A DNA stretch of 64,000 nucleotides from Thioclava sp. GXIMD4216 (GTDB taxonomy: Bacteria; Pseudomonadota; Alphaproteobacteria; Rhodobacterales; Rhodobacteraceae), in contig NZ_CP149926.1 of assembly GCF_037949285.1 (NCBI RefSeq), positions 971,501-1,035,500 on the forward strand. The letters are read 5' to 3'. The number at the start of each line of letters is the position of its first letter. Positions within the stretch are counted from its first letter, which is position 1. Below are positions 46,481 to 55,476 of the stretch, in pieces. The notes under the pieces were generated by a model. The model saw nothing but the letters and a program-made list of their open reading frames with translations, had not been told where the DNA came from and made no database searches. A program made the translations under genes and the position numbers.

Positions 46481-47101
46481 CTAGTCGCGAATTTCGTCGG
46501 GATCGACGCCCCAGATTTCGGTTTTGCGCACCCAGCCTTCCGCGCCTTCCGCACGGATCTCGCACCAGTCATGGGTGCATTTGCCCAGATGCAGGATGGC
46601 ACCGGATTCCGCGCGCGCGGTGATGGCGGCATTGTCATCGGGCTTCGCATGCAAAAGCGCCATATCCTCCTGGATGACCACGGTGCGGACCCCCGAGATC
46701 AGCGCATAATGGACCCAGCCCCCCGCGCCGTCACGGTCTTCGATCCGCCGCCAGTTGCCGTATTCGGCGGTGATCTTCAGCGGCATGCCCCGATGTTTGA
46801 AGACCCAGTCGATCCGGTGCGACAGGGAGGGGCCTCGGCGCACATTGCCGGTCGAGGTCTTCAGCGAGACATAGCGCGGAATGGGCAGGTTGGTGGCCGA
46901 ACCGAGTTTGGTCTTGCCCGCATCGGCCCCTTCAGGCGCCAGATCCATCTCGGGGGTAGGGCCGTTATCCTCCTCGGACAAAAGCGCGCTTTCCTCCGGT
47001 GATTCCTGCGCATGGGAATAATGCCCGTAGACGAAAGTCAGGAAGCTGGCCGAAAGGATCGTCAGGAAGATCGCGCGCAAGGTTGCCCGTTTCGTAATCA
47101 T
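46481..47101 (-). CDS. Exported SH3-domain protein
   Basis: 206 aa. An N-terminal signal or anchor (AIFLTILSASFLTFVYGHY) is followed by an acidic linker (residues about 33-60) and two SH3-like bacterial domains: residues 80-140 (RYVSLKTSTGNVRRGPSLSH) and 143-200 (VVIQEDMALLHAKPDDNAAI). COG3807-type proteins of this kind bind peptidoglycan or envelope partners, though the role is not established. ATG 47101 is chosen; an ATG five codons upstream is possible. It follows the reverse orientation of the hydroxyacid dehydrogenase gene. Confidence 0.85.
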   Translation of the reverse strand: MITKRATLRAIFLTILSASFLTFVYGHYSHAQESPEESALLSEEDNGPTPEMDLAPEGADAGKTKLGSATNLPIPRYVSLKTSTGNVRRGPSLSHRIDWVFKHRGMPLKITAEYGNWRRIEDRDGAGGWVHYALISGVRTVVIQEDMALLHAKPDDNAAITARAESGAILHLGKCTHDWCEIRAEGAEGWVRKTEIWGVDPDEIRD

Positions 47102-47259
47102 GTGCTTGCTACCCATAGGTTAATGAGATCATCGCGCAACATAATTGCGATGATATAGCTGTTTTTGCCATTTTCTGCCTCGGCGGGTCTTGTATCTTTG
47201 ACCCTTGAGGCGCAGTTTGCCTGTAAGGACGGAGAGTTGGAAGAGGGGGAGAGCAGACC

Positions 47260-48246
47260 ATGCCGATCCAACGACTGAGTGTTGTTGTCACGCGACGGTT
47301 GCCCGAGGTTGTCGAGACCCGGATGAAAGAACTGTTTGATGTCGAGCTGCGCGATACGGATGCGCCGATGACGCGCGACGAACTTGTGGCCGCGATGAAG
47401 CGTGCCGATGTTCTGGTGCCGACCCTGACCGACAAGATCGACGCCAATATGCTGGCGCAGGCGGGCGACACCTTGAAACTGATCGCGAATTTCGGGGCAG
47501 GGGTGGATCATATCGATGTCGCCACCGCCCGTCAGCGCGGTATTCTGGTGTCCAATACGCCCGGTGTGGTGACCGACGATACGGCGGATATGACGATGGC
47601 GCTGATTCTGGCGGTCACGCGGCGGATCCCCGAAGGTCTTGTGGTGATGCAGTCGGGCCGCTGGGAGGGCTGGTCGCCCACCGCCTATCTGGGCGGTCGA
47701 ATCGGCGGCAAGCGTCTGGGCATTCTGGGCATGGGCCGGATCGGGCAGGCGGTGGCGCGGCGGGCGCGTGCCTTCGGCATGCAGATCCATTATCACAACC
47801 GCCGCCGTCTGCGTCCCGAGATCGAGGGGGCGCTGGAGGCGACCTATTGGGAAAGCCTCGACCAGATGGTCAGCCGCGTCGATGTGATCTCGGTCAACTG
47901 TCCGCATACGCCTTCGACCTTCCATCTGCTGAATGCGCGCCGTCTCAAGCTGTTGAAGCCCTCGGCGGTGGTGGTGAATACCTCGCGCGGCGAGGTGATC
48001 GACGAAAATGCCCTGACGCGGATGTTGCGCGCGGGCGAGATTGCCGGTGCCGGTCTTGATGTCTTCGAAGGGCGCTCCGAGATCAACCCACGCCTGCGTG
48101 AGCTGCCCAATGTCGTGCTTCTGCCGCATATGGGGTCTTCGACGATTGAAGGCCGCGTCGAGATGGGGGAAAAGGTGTTGATCAACATCAAGACCTTTGC
48201 CGACGGGCACCGCCCGCCGGATCAGGTTCTGCCCTCAATGCTGTGA
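47260..48246 (+). CDS. D-2-hydroxyacid dehydrogenase (glyoxylate/hydroxypyruvate reductase type)
   Basis: 328 aa. The Rossmann motif GMGRIGQAVARRARA is at about residue 157, and the catalytic Arg, Glu and His lie in NTSRGEVIDE, GLDVFEGR and PHMGSSTIEGR. It is closest to GyaR-type glyoxylate reductases and reduces glyoxylate or hydroxypyruvate with NAD(P)H. Substrate choice is inference. It is followed 6 bases later by the membrane glycosyltransferase gene. Confidence 0.92.
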   Translation: MPIQRLSVVVTRRLPEVVETRMKELFDVELRDTDAPMTRDELVAAMKRADVLVPTLTDKIDANMLAQAGDTLKLIANFGAGVDHIDVATARQRGILVSNTPGVVTDDTADMTMALILAVTRRIPEGLVVMQSGRWEGWSPTAYLGGRIGGKRLGILGMGRIGQAVARRARAFGMQIHYHNRRRLRPEIEGALEATYWESLDQMVSRVDVISVNCPHTPSTFHLLNARRLKLLKPSAVVVNTSRGEVIDENALTRMLRAGEIAGAGLDVFEGRSEINPRLRELPNVVLLPHMGSSTIEGRVEMGEKVLINIKTFADGHRPPDQVLPSML

Positions 48247-48252
48247 GCCTTC

Positions 48253-49713
48253 ATGACCCGATTTCTTCAAAACGAGCGCGCAGTTTATCTCGCGCTCGTT
48301 CTGTATTTTACACTTGGTTTTCTGGTGCGGCTCTTTTGCGGGCCGGGGCTGGAACTGGACGAGGCCGAGATGGTGCTGCGCGCGCAGGATCTGGCGCTTG
48401 GCTACGGGCCGCAGTTTCCGGTCTATAACTGGTATCAGAGCCTTGTCTTCGACCTGTTCGGCCTGTCGGTCGCCTCGATTGCGGCAGCCAAATTCGCCTT
48501 GCTGGCACTGGCGGCCTGTCTGGCGGTGGCGGGGCTCCGGCGGCTGACCGGTGATCGGGCGGCAGGCGCCGTGGCGGGGCTGTCACTTGCGCTTCTGCCC
48601 GATCTGATGTGGGAGGCGCAACGCAGCCTGACACATTCGGTTGCGGTGATCGCTGCAACCACCGCGCTTATCTGGGCCTATGCCGCCGTGCTCGACCGTG
48701 GGCGCTGGCGCGATTACGGCGTGCTAGGCGTGGTCTTCGGGCTGGCCTGTCTTTCAAAGGCCAATATCTATCTGATGATCGTACCTGCCATTCTGGTGCT
48801 GTTGGCCTTGCGGCCCGCGCGGGCGGGGTTCCGGCCTTTGCGTATCGGGCGGCTGGCACTGGCGGCAGGCATCGCCGCCTGTATCGAGGGGCTGCCGCTT
48901 TGGTGGATGGTCAGCCATCCGGCCGCTGCGACGGCCTCGGGTGGCAAGTTCTATCGTGGCGACGAGTCTGCGGTTCTGGCGGTGTTGGGGGGCGAGCTGG
49001 GTGCGGTGATCCTGTGCCTGTTGTTCTGGGCTGCGATGGCCATTTTCCTGCGCCGCAGGCCAAAGGGGCTGCAGAGCGCCCGACTGGATATGGTCATTCG
49101 GGCGCTGTTTGGCCTGTGGGGTCTGGCGGCGCTGCTTATTCTGGGGGCGGCGCTGGGGATCGGGATCACCCGTCTCAGCCCGCGCTGGCTTCTGCCCCTG
49201 TCGATCTGCTTCACGATAGCGGTCGCGCTTTGGGCCTATCGCAGGGCGCCCGAGGTGGCGGGGCGGGCAATGGGCTGGACTGCGCTGGCGCTTGGTCTGG
49301 TGGTGCTGGCCGGTCTGGGCGTGACGCGCGGCCTGATGCCGTCGCGGCTGAATGCCGATGCCCCCGAGCTGGCCGCGCGGGTCGGCGCGATGGCCGATCG
49401 CGCGCAGGCGGAAGTGATCACGGGAGATAGCTGGCTGCTGGGGATGGTCGGTCTGCGCGATCAACGGGTGCGCGATGATGCCCTGCAGACCTGCCCGCAC
49501 CATCCGCTGCGTCTGGTGACGGTCGAACGTGATTTTGGGGATACGGTGCCAAGCCGTGCCGCACTTCCCTCCGATGGTGTGGCCTGTCAGGCGCGATTGG
49601 TATCGCAACAACGTTTCGTGCTGCCCTCTGTGGCCCGCTGGGCACAGGAGGCGGATGGTGCGCCGGTGCGGTTGTCCGTCTGGGACTATGCGCCGGCTGT
49701 CACGCAGCCCTGA
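48253..49713 (+). CDS. Membrane glycosyltransferase, ArnT/PMT-like (GT-C fold)
   Basis: 486 aa with about 11 membrane helices. The conserved acidic motif of GT-C enzymes is GLELDEAEM in the first periplasmic loop (residues about 31-39), and ANIYLMIVPAILVLL helices follow. A soluble C-terminal region of about 100 residues contains cysteines at LQTCPHHP and VACQ. It probably transfers a sugar from a polyprenyl-phosphate donor to an envelope glycan or lipid A. The 6-base gap to the upstream dehydrogenase suggests co-transcription, but no functional link is obvious. Confidence 0.85.
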   Translation: MTRFLQNERAVYLALVLYFTLGFLVRLFCGPGLELDEAEMVLRAQDLALGYGPQFPVYNWYQSLVFDLFGLSVASIAAAKFALLALAACLAVAGLRRLTGDRAAGAVAGLSLALLPDLMWEAQRSLTHSVAVIAATTALIWAYAAVLDRGRWRDYGVLGVVFGLACLSKANIYLMIVPAILVLLALRPARAGFRPLRIGRLALAAGIAACIEGLPLWWMVSHPAAATASGGKFYRGDESAVLAVLGGELGAVILCLLFWAAMAIFLRRRPKGLQSARLDMVIRALFGLWGLAALLILGAALGIGITRLSPRWLLPLSICFTIAVALWAYRRAPEVAGRAMGWTALALGLVVLAGLGVTRGLMPSRLNADAPELAARVGAMADRAQAEVITGDSWLLGMVGLRDQRVRDDALQTCPHHPLRLVTVERDFGDTVPSRAALPSDGVACQARLVSQQRFVLPSVARWAQEADGAPVRLSVWDYAPAVTQP

Positions 49714-49763
49714 GGCCTACGCCGGTCCGGCCCAAGATGCGCGCCCTCAGGGCGCATATGGGA

Positions 49764-49795
49764 AAGGCCCGGAGCTGTCTCCGGGCCTTCGTTTT
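49764..49795. terminator. Strong terminator between the glycosyltransferase and PRC-barrel genes
   Basis: AAGGCCCGGAG (49764-49774) / CTCCGGGCCTT (49779-49789) is a perfect 11-bp stem with a CTGT loop, followed by CGTTTTG on the plus strand and an A-rich start for the minus strand. It serves two convergent genes. Confidence 0.88.
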
Positions 49796-49815
49796 GTCGT
49801 GAGAGGCGGGTGGGG

Positions 49816-50883
49816 TCAGCCGGTATATTCGGGCATCTGCTCCAGCTCGTCCTGCGTGGCGGCCACGTGGATCGACAGGCCTTTCTCGCCCTTGGTGACT
49901 TCCATCTGGTCCGGCGTCAGCGCAACGGATTTCGCGCCCAGACCGAGGAAGCCGCCGACATTGACGATGACTTTGGTCACGCCCTGACCCGCATCGGTCA
50001 CCACATCGCTGACCTTGCCGATGGTTTCGTCATTGGGGCCGTAAACCGGCTGCCCGTTCAGATCCTGCGCCGTTATCTGCGTCCAGTCGGTGATCGGGGT
50101 GCCATCGGGATTGGCCGGCGTATCCGCTGCGGATTTCATATCCGCTTTGGTATGATCGGCGGCCTGCGACATGTCATCGCCTGCCTTTTCCATCGCAGAG
50201 CCGGCCTGGGCGGTCTTATCCTTGGTCCAGTCGGCCGCCTCGCTTGCTGCGCCCGAAACGGCGGCACCGGCAGCGGCGGCCTTATCCTTTGTCCAACCGG
50301 CGGCCGAATGTGCGGCATCCGCGACATCATTGCCCGCAGCTTTCATGCTGCTGCCGGTCGTGGCGGCGGCATGGTCCATCCTGTCCATCGCGGGATCATA
50401 GGCCGGAGCCGTCTCAAGCGCGCCCTTGTCGCCTTGCATGACCAGACGGTATTCGTCGGCATTATCGCCATTGGGCACAATCTGCAGGGCATCCAGATTG
50501 ACCGCCACGGTTTTCTCGCCAATGCCGAGGAAGCCGCCCACATCAATCAGCACAGCCTCGACATCGCCCCGCATGCCGATCACGACATCGCTGACTTCGC
50601 CAATATCATCCATATCGCTCTGTGCGGTGATATCGGTGGTCTTTTCGGCTGTCGCGTAGACACGCTTACCGATGAAATCCGACGCCATGACGGCATCCGG
50701 CACCGAGGCAAAGAATGTTTTACCCGCAGTCTCGGCGCTGGCCCCCGCACTGGCCTTGTCCGCACTGGCCTGGCCCGCACTGGCCTTGGGGGCCATATCG
50801 GTGCCTGCGGTCGCGTTGGATTGTGCCATGACCGGCAGGGCGGCCATAACGGTGATTGCGGTGGTTGCAAGAAGCTTTTTCAT
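49816..50883 (-). CDS. Exported protein with two PRC-barrel domains and an amphipathic repeat linker
   Basis: 355 aa. A signal peptide covers residues 1-20 (cleavage at VMA-Q). After an Ala/Ser/Lys-rich stretch comes PRC-barrel 1 (IGEVSDVVIG then VEAVLIDVGGFLGIGEKTVAV), a 100-residue Ala/Asp/Lys-rich linker with the repeats AAGWTKDKAAAAG and AADWTKDKTAQAG, and PRC-barrel 2 (IGKVSDVVTD then VTKVIVNVGGFLGLGAKSVAL). The two barrels are clearly related by duplication. The linker resembles LEA/apolipoprotein-like amphipathic helices. The role is unknown; an envelope or stress-related function is inference. Confidence 0.88.
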   Translation of the reverse strand: MKKLLATTAITVMAALPVMAQSNATAGTDMAPKASAGQASADKASAGASAETAGKTFFASVPDAVMASDFIGKRVYATAEKTTDITAQSDMDDIGEVSDVVIGMRGDVEAVLIDVGGFLGIGEKTVAVNLDALQIVPNGDNADEYRLVMQGDKGALETAPAYDPAMDRMDHAAATTGSSMKAAGNDVADAAHSAAGWTKDKAAAAGAAVSGAASEAADWTKDKTAQAGSAMEKAGDDMSQAADHTKADMKSAADTPANPDGTPITDWTQITAQDLNGQPVYGPNDETIGKVSDVVTDAGQGVTKVIVNVGGFLGLGAKSVALTPDQMEVTKGEKGLSIHVAATQDELEQMPEYTG

Positions 50884-51036
50884 ATGTCTTCTCCCTCTTC
50901 ATTCTCGGAGGCCGGAACAGGTTCGCCTCGCTGTGTGAAGAGGAAAACCCCGACCTCCCCTTTTCGGGTCCATCGGGATGGGTCACAAAAAATTTAGTGA
51001 TATTGGGGGCTTGAGAGGGAACCCGCCGATGGGGTT

Positions 51037-51786
51037 CTAAAGCTGCATGCGCAACTGGCTGGACACCAACCCCTGCGCATCGAAGACTTGCGTCCCGCCA
51101 CGCGCCACTGACGAGAACGCATCGGCAAAGATCGGGCTGAGCGCTTCGTAAAGCTTGGCGGCCTGCGTCTGGCTGAGGCGGTTGGACGCGGTGTGGCTTT
51201 GTGCGGCAGGCAGGAAGCTTTCGGCGGTCTGGCGCAGCCGCTCGATAAGGTTTTCCTGCCGTGTGGCCACAATGCGGGCCTGCGCGTAGGCACGGGCGCG
51301 GCTTTCGTTTCCGGTGCCATAGCCCATCTGGGCAAAGACCGCGCTGGCCTGATCCTGAAGGTCGGCATCCAGCGGCACGGTAACGGCATTCTCCGCGATG
51401 CTGCGGCTCAGGCCAAGGCCGAGCCCCGTCGCGGGCAGGATGTCCGCACCGGGGGGCTGCGGCTGGGCGGTGGCAGAGGGGGGCGTGGGCAGGGCAGGGG
51501 CGCTTTTGGGATATGTCGCGCTGTCTTGCGGCGGGATGGCGGTCTCGCCGCGCAGGGCGGATTCGACGACAAGCCCGATCTGGGTCGTTTCCGTCGGTGC
51601 GGCGCTTTGCGGCGCCATCGTGCCCGCGCTGGTCATGCCCTGTGTCGCTGCCGCCTGAGACGATGCGGAAACCGCGCCGCTTGGTTGGGCTGTGCCCGCT
51701 TGCTGCGCGGAGGGGCTGTTCTGCTGGCTGAGCCAGAGCTTGAAGAAATAACTCAGCAGTCCGGAGAGATAGCTCGACAGGGACAT
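51037..51786 (-). CDS. Hypothetical protein, low-complexity Ala/Gln/Pro-rich
   Basis: 249 aa; I do not recognise a family. The N-terminus is short and hydrophobic (MSLSSYLSGLLSYFFKLWLS), possibly a membrane-binding amphipathic helix rather than a signal peptide. Residues 22-110 are low-complexity Ala, Ser, Thr, Gln and Pro. Residues 125-249 look globular and mostly helical (DLQDQASAVFAQMGYG, QARIVATRQENLIERLRQTAES, KLYEALSPIFADAF). Codon use resembles its neighbours. It stands alone on the minus strand between intergenic gaps. Confidence 0.65.
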   Translation of the reverse strand: MSLSSYLSGLLSYFFKLWLSQQNSPSAQQAGTAQPSGAVSASSQAAATQGMTSAGTMAPQSAAPTETTQIGLVVESALRGETAIPPQDSATYPKSAPALPTPPSATAQPQPPGADILPATGLGLGLSRSIAENAVTVPLDADLQDQASAVFAQMGYGTGNESRARAYAQARIVATRQENLIERLRQTAESFLPAAQSHTASNRLSQTQAAKLYEALSPIFADAFSSVARGGTQVFDAQGLVSSQLRMQL

Positions 51787-52016
51787 GGGGGGCTCAATGG
51801 TTAAGAGGCTACTAACGAATTGTGATAAGTTTGATATAACCTCTCCCTACCTTCCGCGCGACAGATTCATGAACCATTGGTAAACGCGATCCGTGCCATA
51901 TATCGCCGCCCGCGACAGGGCGCCGTGTCGTTTTTTGCCGCCAAAGGTCGGGCGCGGCGCTCCGAAGATTTGGGCTTCTGCCAGAAATGGGTGAAAGGCC
52001 AACAGGAGATGCCCCC

Positions 52017-54521
52017 ATGAAAACCCATGTCAAAGCTTTGGTCGTCGGTGGCGGCGCCGTCGGCTGTTCGATCGCCTACCACCTTGCCAAGGCGGGCTGG
52101 AAGGATGTGATGCTTGTCGAGCGCGACGAGCTGACCGCAGGCTCCACCTGGCACGCGGCGGGTCTCTTGCCGCTGTTCAACATGGGCTATGCGACGACCC
52201 ATATCCACAAATACTCGGTGGATTTCTACAAGACGCTTGAGGCCGAGACCGGTCTGAATGCGGGCTTCTCGATCTGCGGCAACCTGCGTATGGCGCAGAC
52301 GCAGGACCGGATGGACGAATATCTGCTGTATAGCTCGATCGCTGAAACGGCGGATGTCTACCACGAGTTCCTGACCCCCAAGGAGATGAAGGACCGCTGG
52401 CCGCTGCTGAATACCGACGACCTGATCGGCGCGCTCTTCCACCCGCAGGACGGCTATATCAACCCCGCCGATGTGACCCAGGCCATGGCCAAGGGCGCGC
52501 GCCAGCGCGGCGTCGAGATCGTGCGCAAGCTGCAGGTCAACGCCTATAAGTGGACCGGTTCAGAATGGATCGTGACGCTTGAGAAGATGGTCGATAAGGG
52601 CGGCAACCTTGTGGGCTCGGGCGAGATGGTCGATATCCACGCCGAGCATGTCGTCACCGCAACCGGCAACCACGCTCAGCGTACCGCGCAGTTGTTGGGC
52701 ATCAAGATCCCCGCGATTCCGGTGGAGCACCAGTTCATCGTGACCGAGCCCGATCCGGCGCTGCTGGCCTACCGCGAGGCAGGCAACCCCGAGCACCCCG
52801 TCCTGCGCGATTCCGACAGCAAGTGGTATGTGCGCGAAGAGCGCGGCGGCTGGATCCTTGGCCCCTATGAGCGTGGCGCTCCGGCCTGCTTCCGCCATGG
52901 CGTACCGGATACTTTCCGCGCCGATCTCTTCCCGCTGGATCTCGAGCGGATCGAGGAAGAATATATGTCGATGATCCACCGGCTTCCGACCACCGAGACC
53001 GCTGGCCTGAAAGACGATTTCAACGGCCCGATCTGCTACACCCCCGATGGCAACCCGCTGGTGGGTCCGGCTCCGGGGCTGCGCAATATGTGGCTGGCCG
53101 AAGGCTTCAGCTTCGGGATCACCGCCGCAGGCGGCACCGGCTATTATCTGGCGCAGATGATGGTGGAAGGCGAAGCCGAGATCGACATGGCCTCGCTTGA
53201 TCCCAAACGCTATGGCCAGTGGATGACCAATGAATGGGCGGTCAAGAAGAACGAGGAATGCTACGAGCACGTCTTCATCCTTCACCACCCCGATGAAGAG
53301 CGCGAAGCCGCACGCCCGCTGCGCACCACGCCGAATTATGACGCCCAGATTGCTGAGGGCGCGCAGATGGGTCAGGTCAATGGCTGGGAACGCCCCAACT
53401 ACTACGGCCCGAAAGATGCGCCCTCGAATTTCGACCATGACTCGCGCTCTTTCCGTCGTGGCGCATGGTGGCAATATGCCAAGGAAGAAGCTGAGGCGAT
53501 CCGCAATACGGCTGGTCTGATCGACGCCTCCGCCTTCACCAAACATCTGGTGCGTGGCCCCGGTGCGACGGCCTTCCTAGACATGTTCACATGCAACAAG
53601 CTGCCGAAAGTTGGCCGCATCAACCTGACCTATGCGCTGACCCCCGCAGGCACGACCCGCACCGAATATACCATCGTGCGCATTGCCGAGGATGAATATT
53701 ACCTGATCTCCGCCGGTGCATGGACGGATTACGACGCCGATTACCTCAAGAAATCGGCCGAGGACTTCCGCGCAGCGGGCGGTGACTATCTCGACATCCA
53801 CGACATCACCACGCAATGGGGCGTCTTCGCGCTGGCAGGGCCCAATGCCCGTGCGATCCTCAATGAGCTTGTCGTGGATGCCGAGCCTGAAACCGTTCTG
53901 TCGAACAAGCGCTTCCCGTGGCTGTCGATGCGCAATATCGAGCTGGGCATGTGCCCTGTGCGTGCGGTCCGCGTGGCCTATACCGGCGAATTGGGTTGGG
54001 AGCTGCACTTCCCCATCGAATTCTCGCGTTACCTGTGGAAAGCGCTCAACGAGGCTGGTGCCAAGCACGGCATGAAGCTGGTCGGTGCCCGTGCGCAGAA
54101 CTGGCTGCGTCAGGAGAAATCCTACCGCGCCTTCGGCAACGAGCTGGGCCGCGATGCCACTCCGCTTGAGGCCGGTCTGAACCGCTTTGTCGATCTGGAG
54201 AAAGACTTCACCGGCAAGCAGGCGATGCTGGATAAGGGGATCCGCGCGATGTGTGTCACCCTGCTGATCGACGGGCCGGAGGATGCCGATACATGGGGCC
54301 GTGAGGCGATCAAGCTGGATGGTGAGAAAGTCGGGCGTCTGACCTCGGGCGGCTATTCGGTGGCCTTCGGCAAGCAGATCGGCATGGGCTATGTACGCCC
54401 CGATCTGGCCGAGCCGGGCACCAAGCTAAGCGTGCGTATCTTGGGGCAGGACTATCCGGCGGAAGTCACCGTCGACAGCCCGCATGACCCTGAAAACGTG
54501 CGTATCCGCATGAATGGCTAA
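52017..54521 (+). CDS. FAD-dependent dimethylglycine/sarcosine dehydrogenase-type enzyme with GcvT domains
   Basis: 834 aa. The N-terminal DAO-type FAD domain (VKALVVGGGAVGCSIAYHLA) carries GSTWHAAG, where His46 matches the histidine covalently bound to FAD in mammalian DMGDH. A central FAO_M region follows, then a C-terminal tetrahydrofolate-binding GcvT aminomethyltransferase domain from about residue 430. Such enzymes oxidatively demethylate dimethylglycine, sarcosine or related amines and pass formaldehyde to tetrahydrofolate, here probably in glycine-betaine or DMSP-linked catabolism. The Shine-Dalgarno is ACAGGAGA. The exact substrate is not certain. Confidence 0.92.
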   Translation: MKTHVKALVVGGGAVGCSIAYHLAKAGWKDVMLVERDELTAGSTWHAAGLLPLFNMGYATTHIHKYSVDFYKTLEAETGLNAGFSICGNLRMAQTQDRMDEYLLYSSIAETADVYHEFLTPKEMKDRWPLLNTDDLIGALFHPQDGYINPADVTQAMAKGARQRGVEIVRKLQVNAYKWTGSEWIVTLEKMVDKGGNLVGSGEMVDIHAEHVVTATGNHAQRTAQLLGIKIPAIPVEHQFIVTEPDPALLAYREAGNPEHPVLRDSDSKWYVREERGGWILGPYERGAPACFRHGVPDTFRADLFPLDLERIEEEYMSMIHRLPTTETAGLKDDFNGPICYTPDGNPLVGPAPGLRNMWLAEGFSFGITAAGGTGYYLAQMMVEGEAEIDMASLDPKRYGQWMTNEWAVKKNEECYEHVFILHHPDEEREAARPLRTTPNYDAQIAEGAQMGQVNGWERPNYYGPKDAPSNFDHDSRSFRRGAWWQYAKEEAEAIRNTAGLIDASAFTKHLVRGPGATAFLDMFTCNKLPKVGRINLTYALTPAGTTRTEYTIVRIAEDEYYLISAGAWTDYDADYLKKSAEDFRAAGGDYLDIHDITTQWGVFALAGPNARAILNELVVDAEPETVLSNKRFPWLSMRNIELGMCPVRAVRVAYTGELGWELHFPIEFSRYLWKALNEAGAKHGMKLVGARAQNWLRQEKSYRAFGNELGRDATPLEAGLNRFVDLEKDFTGKQAMLDKGIRAMCVTLLIDGPEDADTWGREAIKLDGEKVGRLTSGGYSVAFGKQIGMGYVRPDLAEPGTKLSVRILGQDYPAEVTVDSPHDPENVRIRMNG

Positions 54522-54524
54522 GGA

Positions 54525-54550
54525 AAAGGCCGCCCCTCGGGGCGGCCTTT
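54525..54550. terminator. Bidirectional terminator between DMGDH-type gene and GH25 gene
   Basis: AAAGGCCGCCCC (54525-54536) / GGGGCGGCCTTT (54539-54550) is a perfect 12-base inverted repeat (11 bp around a CTCG loop is realistic). A/T ends give U tracts both ways. It begins 4 bases after the stop codon. Confidence 0.9.
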
Positions 54551-54554
54551 CACA

Positions 54555-55379
54555 TCAGGGTTGCTGGCGGGCGGTGTACCAGTTGGCCCAGCCGGTGGGA
54601 GACCCTGCGAATGCGTTCAGGTCCACCGTGCCGCCGATGCCCGGCACAATGCCGGTGCCGGTATATTGCCAGAAGGTCCAGCGCACGCCCGGATAGCGGT
54701 CACGCGGGTGATCGGCGACCGAGCGCAGCCAGAAATCATAATTGCCCAGCCGCTCCAGATCATTGTCATGCCAAAAATCGACCGTGGTATAGATCACCGG
54801 ACGGGTGCCGTAATGGGCGGTCACGATATCGAGGAACGTGCGCATTTCGGCACGCACGGTTTCGGGATTGGGGAAGCGGCGGCAGGTCTTCGACTGATGG
54901 TTCCACTCGATATCCAGAACGGGGGGCAGATCGCCCGAAACCCGTTTGACGCGGCTGATATACCAGCGCGCCTGCTCTTGCGGGGTGCGGCAGAAATAAT
55001 AGAAGTGATAGGCCCCGACGGCCACGCCTGCCGAGCGGGCGGATTTGGCGTTCAGCCCGTAACCCGGATCGATATAATCGCCGCCCTCGGTGGCCTTGAG
55101 CCACGCGAACCGGATGCCCGAGCTGCGGGCACGCCGCCAGTCGACCAGCCCCTGATAGCGCGCCGCATCAATCCCGTGGACCGAATAGCTGGCAGGCGCG
55201 AGATCGTCCCACGGATGGGGGGAACGGTCGCCGAATTGTAACGGAATGCCGGGCGCTGTGTAATCGGCGGGGTTGAGCGGGCTCGGGTTGACAAGTTTGC
55301 CCACCATCGGGCCGCTGCCACAGCTTGCAAGAGAAAGAGCGAGGCCAAGCGTGGCCACCAGCTTTCGGATCGAGGTCAT
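54555..55379 (-). CDS. GH25 lysozyme (muramidase) lipoprotein
   Basis: 274 aa. A lipoprotein signal ends at Cys20 (GLALSLASC). The GH25 barrel has Asp71 (HGIDAARYQG), FAWLKATEGGDYIDP, AVGAYHFYYF, and the catalytic Asp156/Glu158 pair in VLDIEWN; WTFWQYTGTG closes the fold. It should cleave peptidoglycan between MurNAc and GlcNAc from the periplasmic face of a membrane. ATG 55379 is chosen because GGAG lies 7 bases upstream; two ATGs lie just before it. A housekeeping or remodelling role is inferred since no phage genes are near. Confidence 0.92.
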   Translation of the reverse strand: MTSIRKLVATLGLALSLASCGSGPMVGKLVNPSPLNPADYTAPGIPLQFGDRSPHPWDDLAPASYSVHGIDAARYQGLVDWRRARSSGIRFAWLKATEGGDYIDPGYGLNAKSARSAGVAVGAYHFYYFCRTPQEQARWYISRVKRVSGDLPPVLDIEWNHQSKTCRRFPNPETVRAEMRTFLDIVTAHYGTRPVIYTTVDFWHDNDLERLGNYDFWLRSVADHPRDRYPGVRWTFWQYTGTGIVPGIGGTVDLNAFAGSPTGWANWYTARQQP

Positions 55380-55476
55380 GACCATCTCCATAAGGGATGG
55401 GGCCAAAATCTCGTATTTTTGTGGAAATGTCATCCCCCCGTGAAGGGGAATGACAATGATATATCCGGAATACGCG

